A stretch of DNA of 64,000 bases, from assembly GCA_020636845.1 (NCBI GenBank), contig JACJXD010000011.1, forward strand, positions 1 through 64,000, given 5' to 3'. The DNA is from Bacteroidales bacterium (GTDB lineage Bacteria > Bacteroidota > Bacteroidia > Bacteroidales > Tenuifilaceae). The notes under the pieces were generated by a model. It was given only the letters and a program-made list of their open reading frames with translations. It made no database searches and was not told the origin of the DNA. How positions within the stretch are numbered: position 1 is the first letter of the stretch; the number at the start of each line of letters is the position of its first letter. A program made the translations under genes and the position numbers. Positions 35,501-44,185 of this stretch are shown here, piece by piece.

Positions 35501-35761
35501 TTACACCATCTCCTTCGATTTTTCTATAATTTCGTTTGCCATGTCAAGTATCGTTGTGTCATCGAGCGTGACAATGCCACCATCAGGCCCTTGTTCGTGA
35601 TGAAACCCTACGGCTTCCCCAACTTTGTAGTTAGTACCACCAAAATAATTGCGGACAGTTTCAACGTTAACGTTCAACCTGTCCGCAATTATCTGCATGC
35701 TCCCGTCAGGAAGGCTATCTTTAACCTTCCTGAGTTCATTAAATGTGATTATTTTATTCAT
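35501..35761 (-). CDS. Small HTH-like protein (Bacteroidetes-type)
   Basis: 86 residues. The front half reads as a helix-turn-helix: MQIIADRLNVNVETVRNYFGG, with the second helix suited to DNA contact. The rest is GVEAVGFHHEQGPDGG-like and acidic, ending in a helix. Similar short proteins are common in Bacteroidetes and annotated as DNA-binding. It is monocistronic, with a strong terminator and its own AT-rich upstream region (35762-36005). A regulatory role is likely; targets unknown. Confidence 0.6.
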   Translation of the reverse strand: MNKIITFNELRKVKDSLPDGSMQIIADRLNVNVETVRNYFGGTNYKVGEAVGFHHEQGPDGGIVTLDDTTILDMANEIIEKSKEMV

Positions 35762-35972
35762 AACTAAAGCGATTTTAAATTTATAAACATCTAAATATAA
35801 TTTTTTTTAATCAAAAAGTAAAACTCATTTAGCTTAATTTCGGATTTTTTATTAAAGTTATTCCCACATATATTTAAACGATAAATTGAGTTAGATGTTC
35901 TTAATTTTACAGTTAATTTTATTGCGTTTTAGTACATATTGATGGGTATTTATTTACCGTATTGATAATTAA

Positions 35973-35980
35973 TATATTTG
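35973..35980 (+). promoter_or_regulatory. -7 box (TATATTTG) for the HAD gene
   Basis: Perfect TAnnTTTG match 26 bases upstream of the ATG at 36006. No TTG at the usual -33 spacing. Confidence 0.45.
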
Positions 35981-36005
35981 ACGATTTAGGACACTTTGGG
36001 TAGTT

Positions 36006-36839
36006 ATGAATTTTGATGATAGTATAGTGGTAACCGATTTAGATGGATCGTTGTTGAACGATTGGGGGAGTTATAGTTCTCGGGATGTAGAAACGTTAAA
36101 CTATTTGGGCGAAAAAGGGGTGATACGTGTTATTGCTACAGGCCGTTCGGTTTACTCCTTTTCAAAGGTTATCCCGAACGATTTTCCCATAGATTATTTG
36201 GTGTTTTCGTCCGGTGCGGGTGTTATAAAGTGGAGCACTAAGGAACTTGTTCATACCAACGAGTTGCCGGCTGTTATGGTGAATAGGGTTATTAAAATAC
36301 TATTGCAGGAGAAAATCGATTTTATGCTTCATGATCCGATTCCTTTAAACCATTGTTTCCAATTTTATAAATCGGGAAATAATAACCCCGATTTCGAAAG
36401 AAGAATTAACGTTTATCAGGATTATGCTTCTCCGTTGATTGTTGGTGTTGATTACCCCGATCCGGCTTCGCAGTTTGTAGCCATTCTTCCGAAGGATTAT
36501 GAAGATTTCAACAGGCTTAGACAAACTGTTGAAATTTGTGGTGTAAAGGTTATCAGGGCAACGTCGCCTTTGGATGGCGAATCTATTTGGATGGAGGTAT
36601 TCCCTAAAGGAATATCTAAAGCGTCTGGAATTCGGTTTATTCGTGATTTATCGAAAATTGAAGATGGAAAGTTGGTTGTTATTGGAAACGATTTCAACGA
36701 CATTGACATGCTCGACATAGCCAGCCATCCGTTTGTAGTTGATAACGCTCCCAACGAGTTAAAGGATAAGTACATGAAAACACTATCGAACAACGCATCG
36801 GGCTTTTCGAATGCGGTAACTCAGGTATTCAACTTTTAG
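36006..36839 (+). CDS. Cof-type HAD-superfamily phosphatase
   Basis: 277 residues. Motif I VVTDLDGSLLND, motif II IATGRSVYS, motif IV VVIGNDFNDIDML. The large C2 cap between about 90 and 190 marks the Cof/IIB group, which dephosphorylates sugar phosphates and similar metabolites. It is monocistronic and convergent with the next gene. Confidence 0.87.
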   Translation: MNFDDSIVVTDLDGSLLNDWGSYSSRDVETLNYLGEKGVIRVIATGRSVYSFSKVIPNDFPIDYLVFSSGAGVIKWSTKELVHTNELPAVMVNRVIKILLQEKIDFMLHDPIPLNHCFQFYKSGNNNPDFERRINVYQDYASPLIVGVDYPDPASQFVAILPKDYEDFNRLRQTVEICGVKVIRATSPLDGESIWMEVFPKGISKASGIRFIRDLSKIEDGKLVVIGNDFNDIDMLDIASHPFVVDNAPNELKDKYMKTLSNNASGFSNAVTQVFNF

Positions 36840-36845
36840 TGAATG

Positions 36846-37361
36846 CTACAGAAAATCCTTTACCTCTTTTTTTAAAAAGTCAATAGCAAGATTTGTTGGA
36901 TTAACATCCAACGAGGAGTATGTTTCAAGAATTGTCTGGCTTAAATCCAACGCGGAATCATTAGCCACTATTTTGTCCGAGCAAATGTTTATGAGTTTTG
37001 TAATATTCTCCTTTGCATTCTTTACCATTTCCCAAGCCTCGTTGCTAACGTAAAGTTGTTGCGAAAGGTTGTGTTCCCATTCAGCTCTGATATTAGCCAA
37101 AATAGCCGTATGTAAATCGGAAGCCAGCATACCTTTTTGCGTAACTCTGATGATAATCGATTCTGGCGAAATTCTTTCCAAGAATAAAATTAGTCGTTCG
37201 TACGCTTGGAGTTTAAGCGGAAGAGTAATTTTATCGTTACTAAATGCAAGTTCAGTTCTTCTGCGGCTTGCATCGTTTTTTACCATTGCTCGAAGAGCTA
37301 AATATCCAGCTAAAAAAACAAGAAGCGATGGAATTAAAATTTTTAACAAATCGACCCACAT
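36846..37361 (-). CDS. Membrane-anchored protein of unknown function
   Basis: 171 residues with one N-terminal membrane helix (about 4-25) and a helical cytoplasmic-type domain. Notable stretches are KLQAYERLILFLERISPESIIIRV and AEWEHNLSQQLYVSNEAWEMV. I have seen this sequence type as an uncharacterised family restricted to Bacteroidetes. No catalytic motif is evident. It is convergent with the HAD gene, six bases away, and divergent from the aminotransferase. Confidence 0.6.
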   Translation of the reverse strand: MWVDLLKILIPSLLVFLAGYLALRAMVKNDASRRRTELAFSNDKITLPLKLQAYERLILFLERISPESIIIRVTQKGMLASDLHTAILANIRAEWEHNLSQQLYVSNEAWEMVKNAKENITKLINICSDKIVANDSALDLSQTILETYSSLDVNPTNLAIDFLKKEVKDFL

Positions 37362-37407
37362 TAGCTAATGTTTTTACATGATTTTAGCGTTTATGCTAAA
37401 GATTCTA

Positions 37408-37415
37408 TATTTTTG
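37408..37415 (+). promoter_or_regulatory. -7 box (TATTTTTG) for the aminotransferase gene
   Basis: Perfect TAnnTTTG match 49 bases upstream of the ATG at 37464, in the divergent 102-base gap. Confidence 0.45.
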
Positions 37416-37463
37416 AACTCTAAAATTACAAAATTTTTTTGTACAAAGTAAAAACATCATATA

Positions 37464-38657
37464 ATGGAAAAAGTTTCGTCTAGGATTGCGGCTTTAGCCG
37501 AATCGCAAACAATTGCAATGTCTCAAAAATCAAGGGATCTAATCGCCCAAGGTATCGACGTAATAAATCTTAGCGTTGGGGAACCCGATTTTTTTACACC
37601 TGATTTTATTAAAGAGGCAGCCAAAAAAGCAATTGACGAAAATTATTCGTTTTATCCGCCGGTTGCCGGGTATAAGGATTTACTTGAAGCAATTAGCGGA
37701 AAGTTGAAGCGTGAAAACGGATTAGACTATAAAACGGACCAAATTGTAGTTTCGGCAGGAGCAAAGCACAGCTTGTCGAACGTATTACTTTCCCTTGTAA
37801 ATGCTGGCGACGAGGTTATTGTTCCGGCACCTTACTGGGTTAGTTACGTTGAGTTAATTAAATTGGCCGAAGGGAAAAGTGTTGTGCTTGAAACAGGTAT
37901 TGATACGGATTTTAAGGTTACTCCGGAGCAGTTGGAAAAGTCAATTACTCCTAAATCTAAAGTATTTATGCTTTGTTCGCCTTCGAATCCTACGGGGAGC
38001 GTTTATAGCCGTGATGAACTGTTGGCTATTGCCCGTGTTTTGGAAAAACATCCCGATATTTTTATTATTTCCGATGAAATTTATGAGCATATAAACTTTA
38101 TTGGGAAGCACGAAAGTATTGCTCAATTCGATTTTATTCGCGACAGGGTAATAATTATTAATGGGGTGTCGAAGGGGTATGCCATGACAGGATGGCGACT
38201 AGGCTTTTTGGCGTCGGCAAAGTGGATTGCAAAGGCTTGTAGCAAACTACAGGGACAGCAGACTTCGGGAGTGTGCAGTATTGCACAAAAAGCCGCAGTG
38301 GCCGCTTTTAATTCAAATGGAGAATCTACGGTAAAAATGAAAGAGGCATTTCAGCGCCGTAGAGATTTGATGGTTGATGGTATATCGGCTATAAAAGGAT
38401 TTCGTTTGAATAAGCCACAAGGTGCATTTTATATTTTCCCCGAAGTTTCGGATATTTTAGGGAAATCGTTCAATGGCGAACCCATTAAAACATCGAACGA
38501 CTTGGCAATGTACCTGTTGAATCAGGCACATGTGGCGGTAGTTCCGGGTAGTGCATTTGGTGCTCCAAACTATGTTAGGTTTTCGTATGCAACTTCCGAT
38601 GAAAAACTGAAAGAGGCAATTGTTCGTATCCGAAAGGCCATAGACCAGTTAAAGTAA
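37464..38657 (+). CDS. Class I/II PLP aminotransferase (aspartate aminotransferase-like)
   Basis: 397 residues. Fold type I features: LSVGEPDFFTPDFI, SAGAKHSLSN (PLP phosphate), PAPYWVSYVE, CSPSNPTGSVYS, ISDEIYEHI, and the PLP lysine in NGVSKGYAMTGWRLGF. The C-terminal substrate Arg lies in NYVRFSYATS. Length and pattern fit subgroup I-gamma aspartate aminotransferase, which may also accept prephenate. It has its own promoter box and a terminator. Confidence 0.88.
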   Translation: MEKVSSRIAALAESQTIAMSQKSRDLIAQGIDVINLSVGEPDFFTPDFIKEAAKKAIDENYSFYPPVAGYKDLLEAISGKLKRENGLDYKTDQIVVSAGAKHSLSNVLLSLVNAGDEVIVPAPYWVSYVELIKLAEGKSVVLETGIDTDFKVTPEQLEKSITPKSKVFMLCSPSNPTGSVYSRDELLAIARVLEKHPDIFIISDEIYEHINFIGKHESIAQFDFIRDRVIIINGVSKGYAMTGWRLGFLASAKWIAKACSKLQGQQTSGVCSIAQKAAVAAFNSNGESTVKMKEAFQRRRDLMVDGISAIKGFRLNKPQGAFYIFPEVSDILGKSFNGEPIKTSNDLAMYLLNQAHVAVVPGSAFGAPNYVRFSYATSDEKLKEAIVRIRKAIDQLK

Positions 38658-38680
38658 ACGTATATCTAATTTAGAATATA

Positions 38681-38719
38681 AAAACATCGGATTACATACA
38701 TTTTGTAAGCCGATGTTTT
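38681..38719 (+). terminator. Intrinsic terminator after the aminotransferase
   Basis: Stem AAAACATCGG / CCGATGTTTT extended inward by TTACA / TGTAA across one mismatch, with a seven-base loop and a short T run. Confidence 0.8.
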
Positions 38720-38827
38720 ATTTAGCAAGGGTTGCATCGAATTAGATTGCTTTTTATTTTTGATGCGATTTTTTTGATAGATTATATTATTGCAGTAAAT
38801 TCAATTTACGATTGTAAAAACAGAAGG

Positions 38828-39871
38828 ATGAGATCTAAAATCAACATAAAAAAATTAGCAACAATATTAGGATTAGTAGGTTTATTGATAGGTATATGCC
38901 TTCAGGTTAATTACTATTTTATATACATTAAAAGCAATGTTGGCGTGACCAAGGAAACGCTTATATTTATTCCTACGGGTTCCGACTTCCCTGATGTGGT
39001 AAGTATTTTAACAGCCGACAGTATCATAAAAAATGTTGAAAGTTTCAAAAAAGTTGCACTGCGTAAAGGGTATGTAAATAATGTAAAACCAGGGTGTTAT
39101 GGCATAAAACCAAAAATGGGGAATCGCGATATTGTTGGAATGTTGCTTAGAGGAATTCAAAAACCGGTTAGGGTTACATTTAACAGTGCCAGGACAATAG
39201 AAATATTGGCTCAACGCATATCGCAGCGTATCGAGGCAGATTCTGCTTCGATTGTTAATTACTTTTTGAATTCGGACAACGCAAAGGAGTATGGCTTTGA
39301 TGAAAATACCTTTATTTCGATGCTTATTCCAAATACTTATGAGTTTTACTGGAATACCGATGCTAAAAGTTTTGCACAGCGCATGAGGCAGGAGTACGAT
39401 AAATTTTGGAACAACGAGCGTAGGGTTAAGGCCGATAAGTTGAAGTTAACACCGGTACAAGTTTCTATTTTGGCATCTATTCTCGATGAGGAGACAAACT
39501 ATCGATTGGAAATGCCTACCATTGCTGGCGTATATTTGAATAGGCTACGTAAAGGTATTCCTTTACAAGCCGATCCTACAATAAAGTATGCTATTGGTGA
39601 TTTTTCTATCAGGAGAGTGCTTTCGAAGCAGTTAAAAGTCGATTCGCCTTACAATACTTACAAGTATGCCGGGTTACCTCCCGGTCCAATTAGAATCCCA
39701 TCGGTTATTGCTATCGATGCCGTGTTAAATGCCGAAAACCATAAGTACTTATATTTCTGTGCGAGTGTCGATAAGCCGGGAAGGCACGATTTCTCGAGAA
39801 CATTACTCGAGCATAACAGGAAAGCCGATGCTTACCGCAGGTCGTTAAATCGAGGTAGAATTTACAGGTAA
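38828..39871 (+). CDS. mltG: Endolytic murein transglycosylase MltG (YceG)
   Basis: 347 residues from the ATG at 38828; an open frame reaches 38732 but lies close behind the terminator. One N-terminal membrane helix (about 12-32), a LysM-like subdomain, then the YceG domain. Catalytic Glu lies in ILASILDEETNY. Other marks are AGVYLNRLRKGIPLQADPT, SPYNTYKYAGLPPGPI and YLYFCA. MltG cuts nascent glycan strands and so sets their length. Nothing atypical. Confidence 0.92.
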   Translation: MRSKINIKKLATILGLVGLLIGICLQVNYYFIYIKSNVGVTKETLIFIPTGSDFPDVVSILTADSIIKNVESFKKVALRKGYVNNVKPGCYGIKPKMGNRDIVGMLLRGIQKPVRVTFNSARTIEILAQRISQRIEADSASIVNYFLNSDNAKEYGFDENTFISMLIPNTYEFYWNTDAKSFAQRMRQEYDKFWNNERRVKADKLKLTPVQVSILASILDEETNYRLEMPTIAGVYLNRLRKGIPLQADPTIKYAIGDFSIRRVLSKQLKVDSPYNTYKYAGLPPGPIRIPSVIAIDAVLNAENHKYLYFCASVDKPGRHDFSRTLLEHNRKADAYRRSLNRGRIYR

Positions 39872-39891
39872 TACGTTCGAAAAAGGCTATG

Positions 39892-40323
39892 TTAAAATTG
39901 AAGCGTGTTTAAGTCACGAATAATATAAATGTCGTAATCGCCTAAGTATTGGAAACCAAATTGTTTATATAGATTTAAAGCGGCTTTGTTTTCTTTATGT
40001 ACTTCGAGTTTAACCTGATATCCTTTATCTTTCACAAATTTAAGTGATTCTGTACATAGCATTTTTCCGATACCTTTGCGTTGAAAATCGGGGTGTACTC
40101 CAAAGTGATGAAGGTGAATTCGCCTTCCGTCGAACGTCATCCAGCTGGTTCCTATAACCTTATTCTCCTGATTTACCGCAACAAGCAATTTACCTCCCAT
40201 GGCAATACTTCGTAGGATAGTATCGAGGTTGTCTCCTCGGGCAGGATTTCCAATGTTGGTTAATTGCCAAACATCTGTAACCCCTTCGTAATCGCCGGGA
40301 GTAAAATCTCTAATAGCAATCAT
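39892..40323 (-). CDS. GNAT-family N-acetyltransferase
   Basis: 143 residues. Acetyl-CoA loop HPDFQRKGIGKMLC (Q/RxxGxG/A type), preceded by LHHFGV, with EVHKENKAALNLYKQFGF at the end, as in RimI-like enzymes. The substrate is unknown. It lies 15 bases downstream of the NfeD gene, so both may be one transcript. Confidence 0.85.
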   Translation of the reverse strand: MIAIRDFTPGDYEGVTDVWQLTNIGNPARGDNLDTILRSIAMGGKLLVAVNQENKVIGTSWMTFDGRRIHLHHFGVHPDFQRKGIGKMLCTESLKFVKDKGYQVKLEVHKENKAALNLYKQFGFQYLGDYDIYIIRDLNTLQF

Positions 40324-40338
40324 TATGTTGTAAGTTAA

Positions 40339-41766
40339 TTACGATTTGATAACGTAAAGTTGACCTGTAGTATCGCGTGTTACCTTTACTTTTTCACCTT
40401 TTTCTATATGACCGTATTCCGAAACGGCATCGTACCATTCGCCTTCAATTTCTACTTTCCCTGATGGACGAAGAATTGTAACTGCAATACCTTCCTTGCC
40501 AATCATTGTTTTAATTTTTAGGTCGGTGCCTACAAATCCCTTACTATCGTCGAGTTTTGAACTTAGCGATAAATTTGGAAACATTGGGGATAACAGCAAT
40601 TTTTTGCTGAAGTATATTCCCGCGATAAGCCCGACAAAAACCGATGCCACAACAATTCCAAATGGTTTAAGAATTACCAAAGCATTAAAGGTTCCTGTTT
40701 CGCGGAAGACATTATTGTCTATCATAGCTAAGGTTAGCCCGGCAATTATTAAAATAATGCCGGATATTCCCGTAATTCCGAAACCGGGTATGGCAAAAAC
40801 TTCGATGGCAACCAGTATAAGGCCTATAATGAAAAGTGCCAACTCCCAATTTTGGGCCAGCCCTTCAACGTAAAGCGGAGCAAAGTATAGAATTGCCGCT
40901 AGGGTTGCAGCGGCTAAAGGAAATCCTATTCCGGGAGTTTGTAGTTCGAAGTAAATGCCACCAATAATTATCATTATTAAAATTCCCGATACCAAGGGAT
41001 TTGCAAAAAATCCTACTATACCATCTACAAATGTCGGTTTATACTCGCTTATAGTGTAAGATTTTACCCCTGCTTTTTTCATTACCTCTTCAATGTCTTC
41101 GGCTAGCCCTTCACAATACCCGTTTTTCATGGCTTCGTTAGCAGTGAACGTTAGTACCTTTCCGCTGTCGATAACTCCTTCAATGTAAATTGACGGGTCA
41201 ACCATGGCCTCTGCAATTCTTGGGTCGCGACGCCATTTTAGTATTGTATCTGTTCCCGATATTATGGTATCGTAGCCTTTTGCCTCGGCGGTAGCCCGCA
41301 TTGTGCTTCGCATAAACGACTGAAATTTGTCGGGAACTACATGTCCCGATTGGTCAACAACCGTAGCCGCGCCAATACTTCCACCCTTGCGCATGTAAAT
41401 GCTGTCGCAGGCAATGGAAATTAAAGCACCTGCCGATGCCGCTTGATTATCGATAAATACCCAGACAGGCGTTTTGCTGTTGATAATTTTTGTTCTGATA
41501 GAATCGGCAATGTCAACCATTCCACCATAGGTATTTAGGTGAATAAGAATAACATCGGCGTTAGCCTTCTGGGCTTCTTCAAATCCTACCTTAATGTGCC
41601 GCCAGGCCGACGGCATAATGTTTTCCTTAATGTTGATTTTAAATACCTTGGTGTTCTGAATGTCATCTTGAGCTATGACATTTAAACTCGAAAGTGTAAA
41701 AATGGCTAGTATTATAAGGTGTACAATTGCGTATGTACTCCATCTCTTTTTTGTGGTAATTGCCAT
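40339..41766 (-). CDS. NfeD-family membrane serine protease (ClpP-class)
   Basis: 475 residues. Signal peptide or anchor at 12-32; a ClpP-like periplasmic domain at about 40-230 with the nucleophile Ser111 in NQAASAGALIS; four to five membrane helices at about 250-380; and a C-terminal OB-fold NfeD domain (GKEGIAVTILRPSGKVEIEG). The family partners with stomatins and is tied to membrane protein quality control. No stomatin gene is adjacent. Confidence 0.88.
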   Translation of the reverse strand: MAITTKKRWSTYAIVHLIILAIFTLSSLNVIAQDDIQNTKVFKINIKENIMPSAWRHIKVGFEEAQKANADVILIHLNTYGGMVDIADSIRTKIINSKTPVWVFIDNQAASAGALISIACDSIYMRKGGSIGAATVVDQSGHVVPDKFQSFMRSTMRATAEAKGYDTIISGTDTILKWRRDPRIAEAMVDPSIYIEGVIDSGKVLTFTANEAMKNGYCEGLAEDIEEVMKKAGVKSYTISEYKPTFVDGIVGFFANPLVSGILIMIIIGGIYFELQTPGIGFPLAAATLAAILYFAPLYVEGLAQNWELALFIIGLILVAIEVFAIPGFGITGISGIILIIAGLTLAMIDNNVFRETGTFNALVILKPFGIVVASVFVGLIAGIYFSKKLLLSPMFPNLSLSSKLDDSKGFVGTDLKIKTMIGKEGIAVTILRPSGKVEIEGEWYDAVSEYGHIEKGEKVKVTRDTTGQLYVIKS

Positions 41767-41810
41767 AAATTATGGGGTTTTAACTTTTACGAAGATACGC
41801 TATTTTTAAG

Positions 41811-42554
41811 TTATATACTTTTAATAAAATTTAAAAAGGTTGCAATAGCCTTTTGCTTATCAGCATTTAGTATGTACGATATGTTATTTTTTAGGTAGAA
41901 AACGGCTTCGTCGAAATTTATATTTAAAGGTTCGAATTCTTTTACAGCCTCTTCAATACTATTTATGCCGTGGCTAAGTGCAGCGTTAAGGCGTTTGAGA
42001 AATCCATCTTTAAATTGACTTTTTGTAATCCATACGGCAAAAACAAAGGGTAGTCCTGTAAAATCTTTCCATGCTTCGGATAAATCTATTACGTATTTGT
42101 ACTCTTTTTCGGCTTCAAAAACCCTGTCGCCAATCAGCACGAGAGCGTCGTTTCCGTTGAAGTTGTTAAAGTTGTGTTGAGGCGAAAGTTGTGCCCATTG
42201 GGGATTTATTTTCCAGTAATTTTTGCTTAGTACTTTTACTAATCTTACAGATGTTAGGGATTGGTAATCAAGGAAAACCCTTTCAATTTTGTCCAAAGGA
42301 CAATTACTTAGTAAAGCCACGCTTCGAACTTTTCCGTTTGAACTTATGCAAAAATCGCTTATAATTTCGTATTTGTCAATTGACGGCAGGGCACCAACGG
42401 GAACTAACGCAATTTGAGATTCCCCTGATTTTAACTTTTTAGCGCATTCGGCAGGATAGTCCCATAACAGTTCAATTTCTTCCATTTTCGAATGCTTTAG
42501 TCCAAAAGCAAAAGGGGCCGTGTTTAAGTACGATATTGCTGAGATTTTTATCAT
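41811..42554 (-). CDS. mqnA: Chorismate dehydratase MqnA (futalosine menaquinone pathway)
   Basis: 247 residues. The MqnA/MqnD periplasmic-binding-protein fold begins KISAISYLNTAPFAFGL, continues with SGESQIALVPVGALP, and has FLDYQSLTSVRLVKVLSKNYW and ALVLIGDRVFEAE. MqnA removes water from chorismate to give 3-enolpyruvylbenzoate, the first step of the futalosine route. MqnD shares the fold, but the SYLNTxP start and order fit MqnA better. This implies menaquinone-based anaerobic respiration. Confidence 0.82.
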   Translation of the reverse strand: MIKISAISYLNTAPFAFGLKHSKMEEIELLWDYPAECAKKLKSGESQIALVPVGALPSIDKYEIISDFCISSNGKVRSVALLSNCPLDKIERVFLDYQSLTSVRLVKVLSKNYWKINPQWAQLSPQHNFNNFNGNDALVLIGDRVFEAEKEYKYVIDLSEAWKDFTGLPFVFAVWITKSQFKDGFLKRLNAALSHGINSIEEAVKEFEPLNINFDEAVFYLKNNISYILNADKQKAIATFLNFIKSI

Positions 42555-42737
42555 TTTTAGTTATTATAATGAACTTCTTTTTGCAAAGCAAGGTTAAAAT
42601 AATTGCGAGTGTGGGATGGTTCGAACTGGTATTAAATAATTGTGTGTAAACGAACTAAACCGCCAGTAATGCTAAAAGTTATCAATACCTTACTTATGCG
42701 TAAAATTAGTAAACTCATTTTTATTCTGAAAGTTTAG

Positions 42738-42745
42738 TAAATTTG
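42738..42745 (+). promoter_or_regulatory. -7 box (TAAATTTG) for purB
   Basis: Perfect TAnnTTTG match 24 bases upstream of the purB ATG. Confidence 0.5.
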
Positions 42746-42768
42746 AAGAAAAATTTAATATTCGAATA

Positions 42769-44115
42769 ATGTCTTTAACACCTTTAAGCGCCGTTTCGCC
42801 AATCGATGGTCGATATTTTGAGAAAACTAATGGATTAAGCGGATACTTTTCCGAATATGCCTTAATTCGTTACAGATTATGGGTTGAAGTTGAATACTTT
42901 ATAGCACTTTGTGAAATTCCGTTACCCCAATTACAGGGATTTAATTCCGATAATTTTGAAAAGTTACGGGATATATACAGGAATTGCACACTCGAAAATG
43001 CCGCTAGGGTTAAGGATATTGAGCGGACAACCAACCATGATGTAAAAGCCGTTGAGTATTTCATAAAGGAACAATTCGATAGGTTAGGTTTGTCGGATTT
43101 TAAGGAATTTGTTCACTTTGGCTTGACTTCACAGGATATTAATAATACTGCGTTTCCTGCAATGATTAGGGATGCCGTGGCGAACGAAATAGTTCCGGCT
43201 ATTAAAAACATTACCGATAAGTTAAAAGAGTTATCCTTGGAGTGGAACGATATTCCTATGTTGGCTCGTACTCATGGGCAACCGGCTTCACCAACCCGCT
43301 TAGGTAAGGAAATTAGGGTTTTTACTGAAAGGGTAGAAGCACAACTTTCCCAACTTTCAACGATTCCCTACTCTGCAAAGTTTGGAGGGGCAACGGGAAA
43401 TTTCAATGCACACGCGGTTGCTTATCCCGAAATTAATTGGGTTGATTTTGCCAATAACTTTGTGAACAGTACGTTGAAGCTTAATCGTTCTCAAACTACT
43501 ACTCAAATAGAACATTACGATAATGCTGCTGCCTTGTTCGATGTTTTTAAGCGAATTAACACCATCTTCATCGATTTTTGCAGGGATGCTTGGATGTACA
43601 TATCAATGGAATACTTTAAGCAGCAAATAAAAAAGGGTGAAGTTGGCTCTTCGGCAATGCCGCATAAAGTAAATCCTATTGACTTTGAAAATGCTGAAGG
43701 TAACCTTGGAATGGCTAATGCAATATTTGAGCATTTATCGTCGAAGTTACCAATTTCGAGGCTTCAGCGCGATTTAACCGATTCTACGGTTATTCGCAAT
43801 GTTGGTGTTCCTTTTGCCCATACACTTATTGCCTTAAAATCGATAGAAAAAGGGGTAGGCAAGCTTATTGTGAATGTCGATGCTATTAATAACGACCTTA
43901 TAAAAAATTGGATTGTTATTGCCGAAGGCATACAAACAATATTGCGACGCGAAGGTTATCCTAATCCTTACGAGAAGTTAAAAGAATTAACCAGAACCAA
44001 TAAATCGGTAACTCAGGACGATTTTATGCAGTTTATAGATCAACTTGATGTAAAACCAAGCGTAAAGGACGAACTAAAAAAACTTACACCTTTTAATTAC
44101 ACTGGTTTAAAATAA
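42769..44115 (+). CDS. purB: Adenylosuccinate lyase
   Basis: 448 residues, of the long Escherichia coli-like type. Signature GSSAMPHKVNPIDFENAEGN on the flexible loop; other conserved parts are ERTTNHDVKAVEYF, HFGLTSQDINNTA, ARTHGQPASPTRLGKE and RDLTDSTVIRN. It acts twice in purine synthesis, releasing fumarate from SAICAR and from adenylosuccinate. The gene stands alone. Confidence 0.95.
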   Translation: MSLTPLSAVSPIDGRYFEKTNGLSGYFSEYALIRYRLWVEVEYFIALCEIPLPQLQGFNSDNFEKLRDIYRNCTLENAARVKDIERTTNHDVKAVEYFIKEQFDRLGLSDFKEFVHFGLTSQDINNTAFPAMIRDAVANEIVPAIKNITDKLKELSLEWNDIPMLARTHGQPASPTRLGKEIRVFTERVEAQLSQLSTIPYSAKFGGATGNFNAHAVAYPEINWVDFANNFVNSTLKLNRSQTTTQIEHYDNAAALFDVFKRINTIFIDFCRDAWMYISMEYFKQQIKKGEVGSSAMPHKVNPIDFENAEGNLGMANAIFEHLSSKLPISRLQRDLTDSTVIRNVGVPFAHTLIALKSIEKGVGKLIVNVDAINNDLIKNWIVIAEGIQTILRREGYPNPYEKLKELTRTNKSVTQDDFMQFIDQLDVKPSVKDELKKLTPFNYTGLK

Positions 44116-44185
44116 TTTTAGCATATTCGCAAACTCAAATAATTTAAGCAATTCAATAACGATACTTATCTGAATCGAAAAACGA

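Noticed and set aside
38732..38827. 32-residue N-terminal extension of MltG
   Set aside because: Would begin just behind a strong terminator hairpin without an ATG; the ATG at 38828 gives a normal MltG start with its membrane helix.
42620..42650. tRNA T-arm-like sequence GGTTCGAACT
   Set aside because: No acceptor, D or anticodon stem could be built around it.
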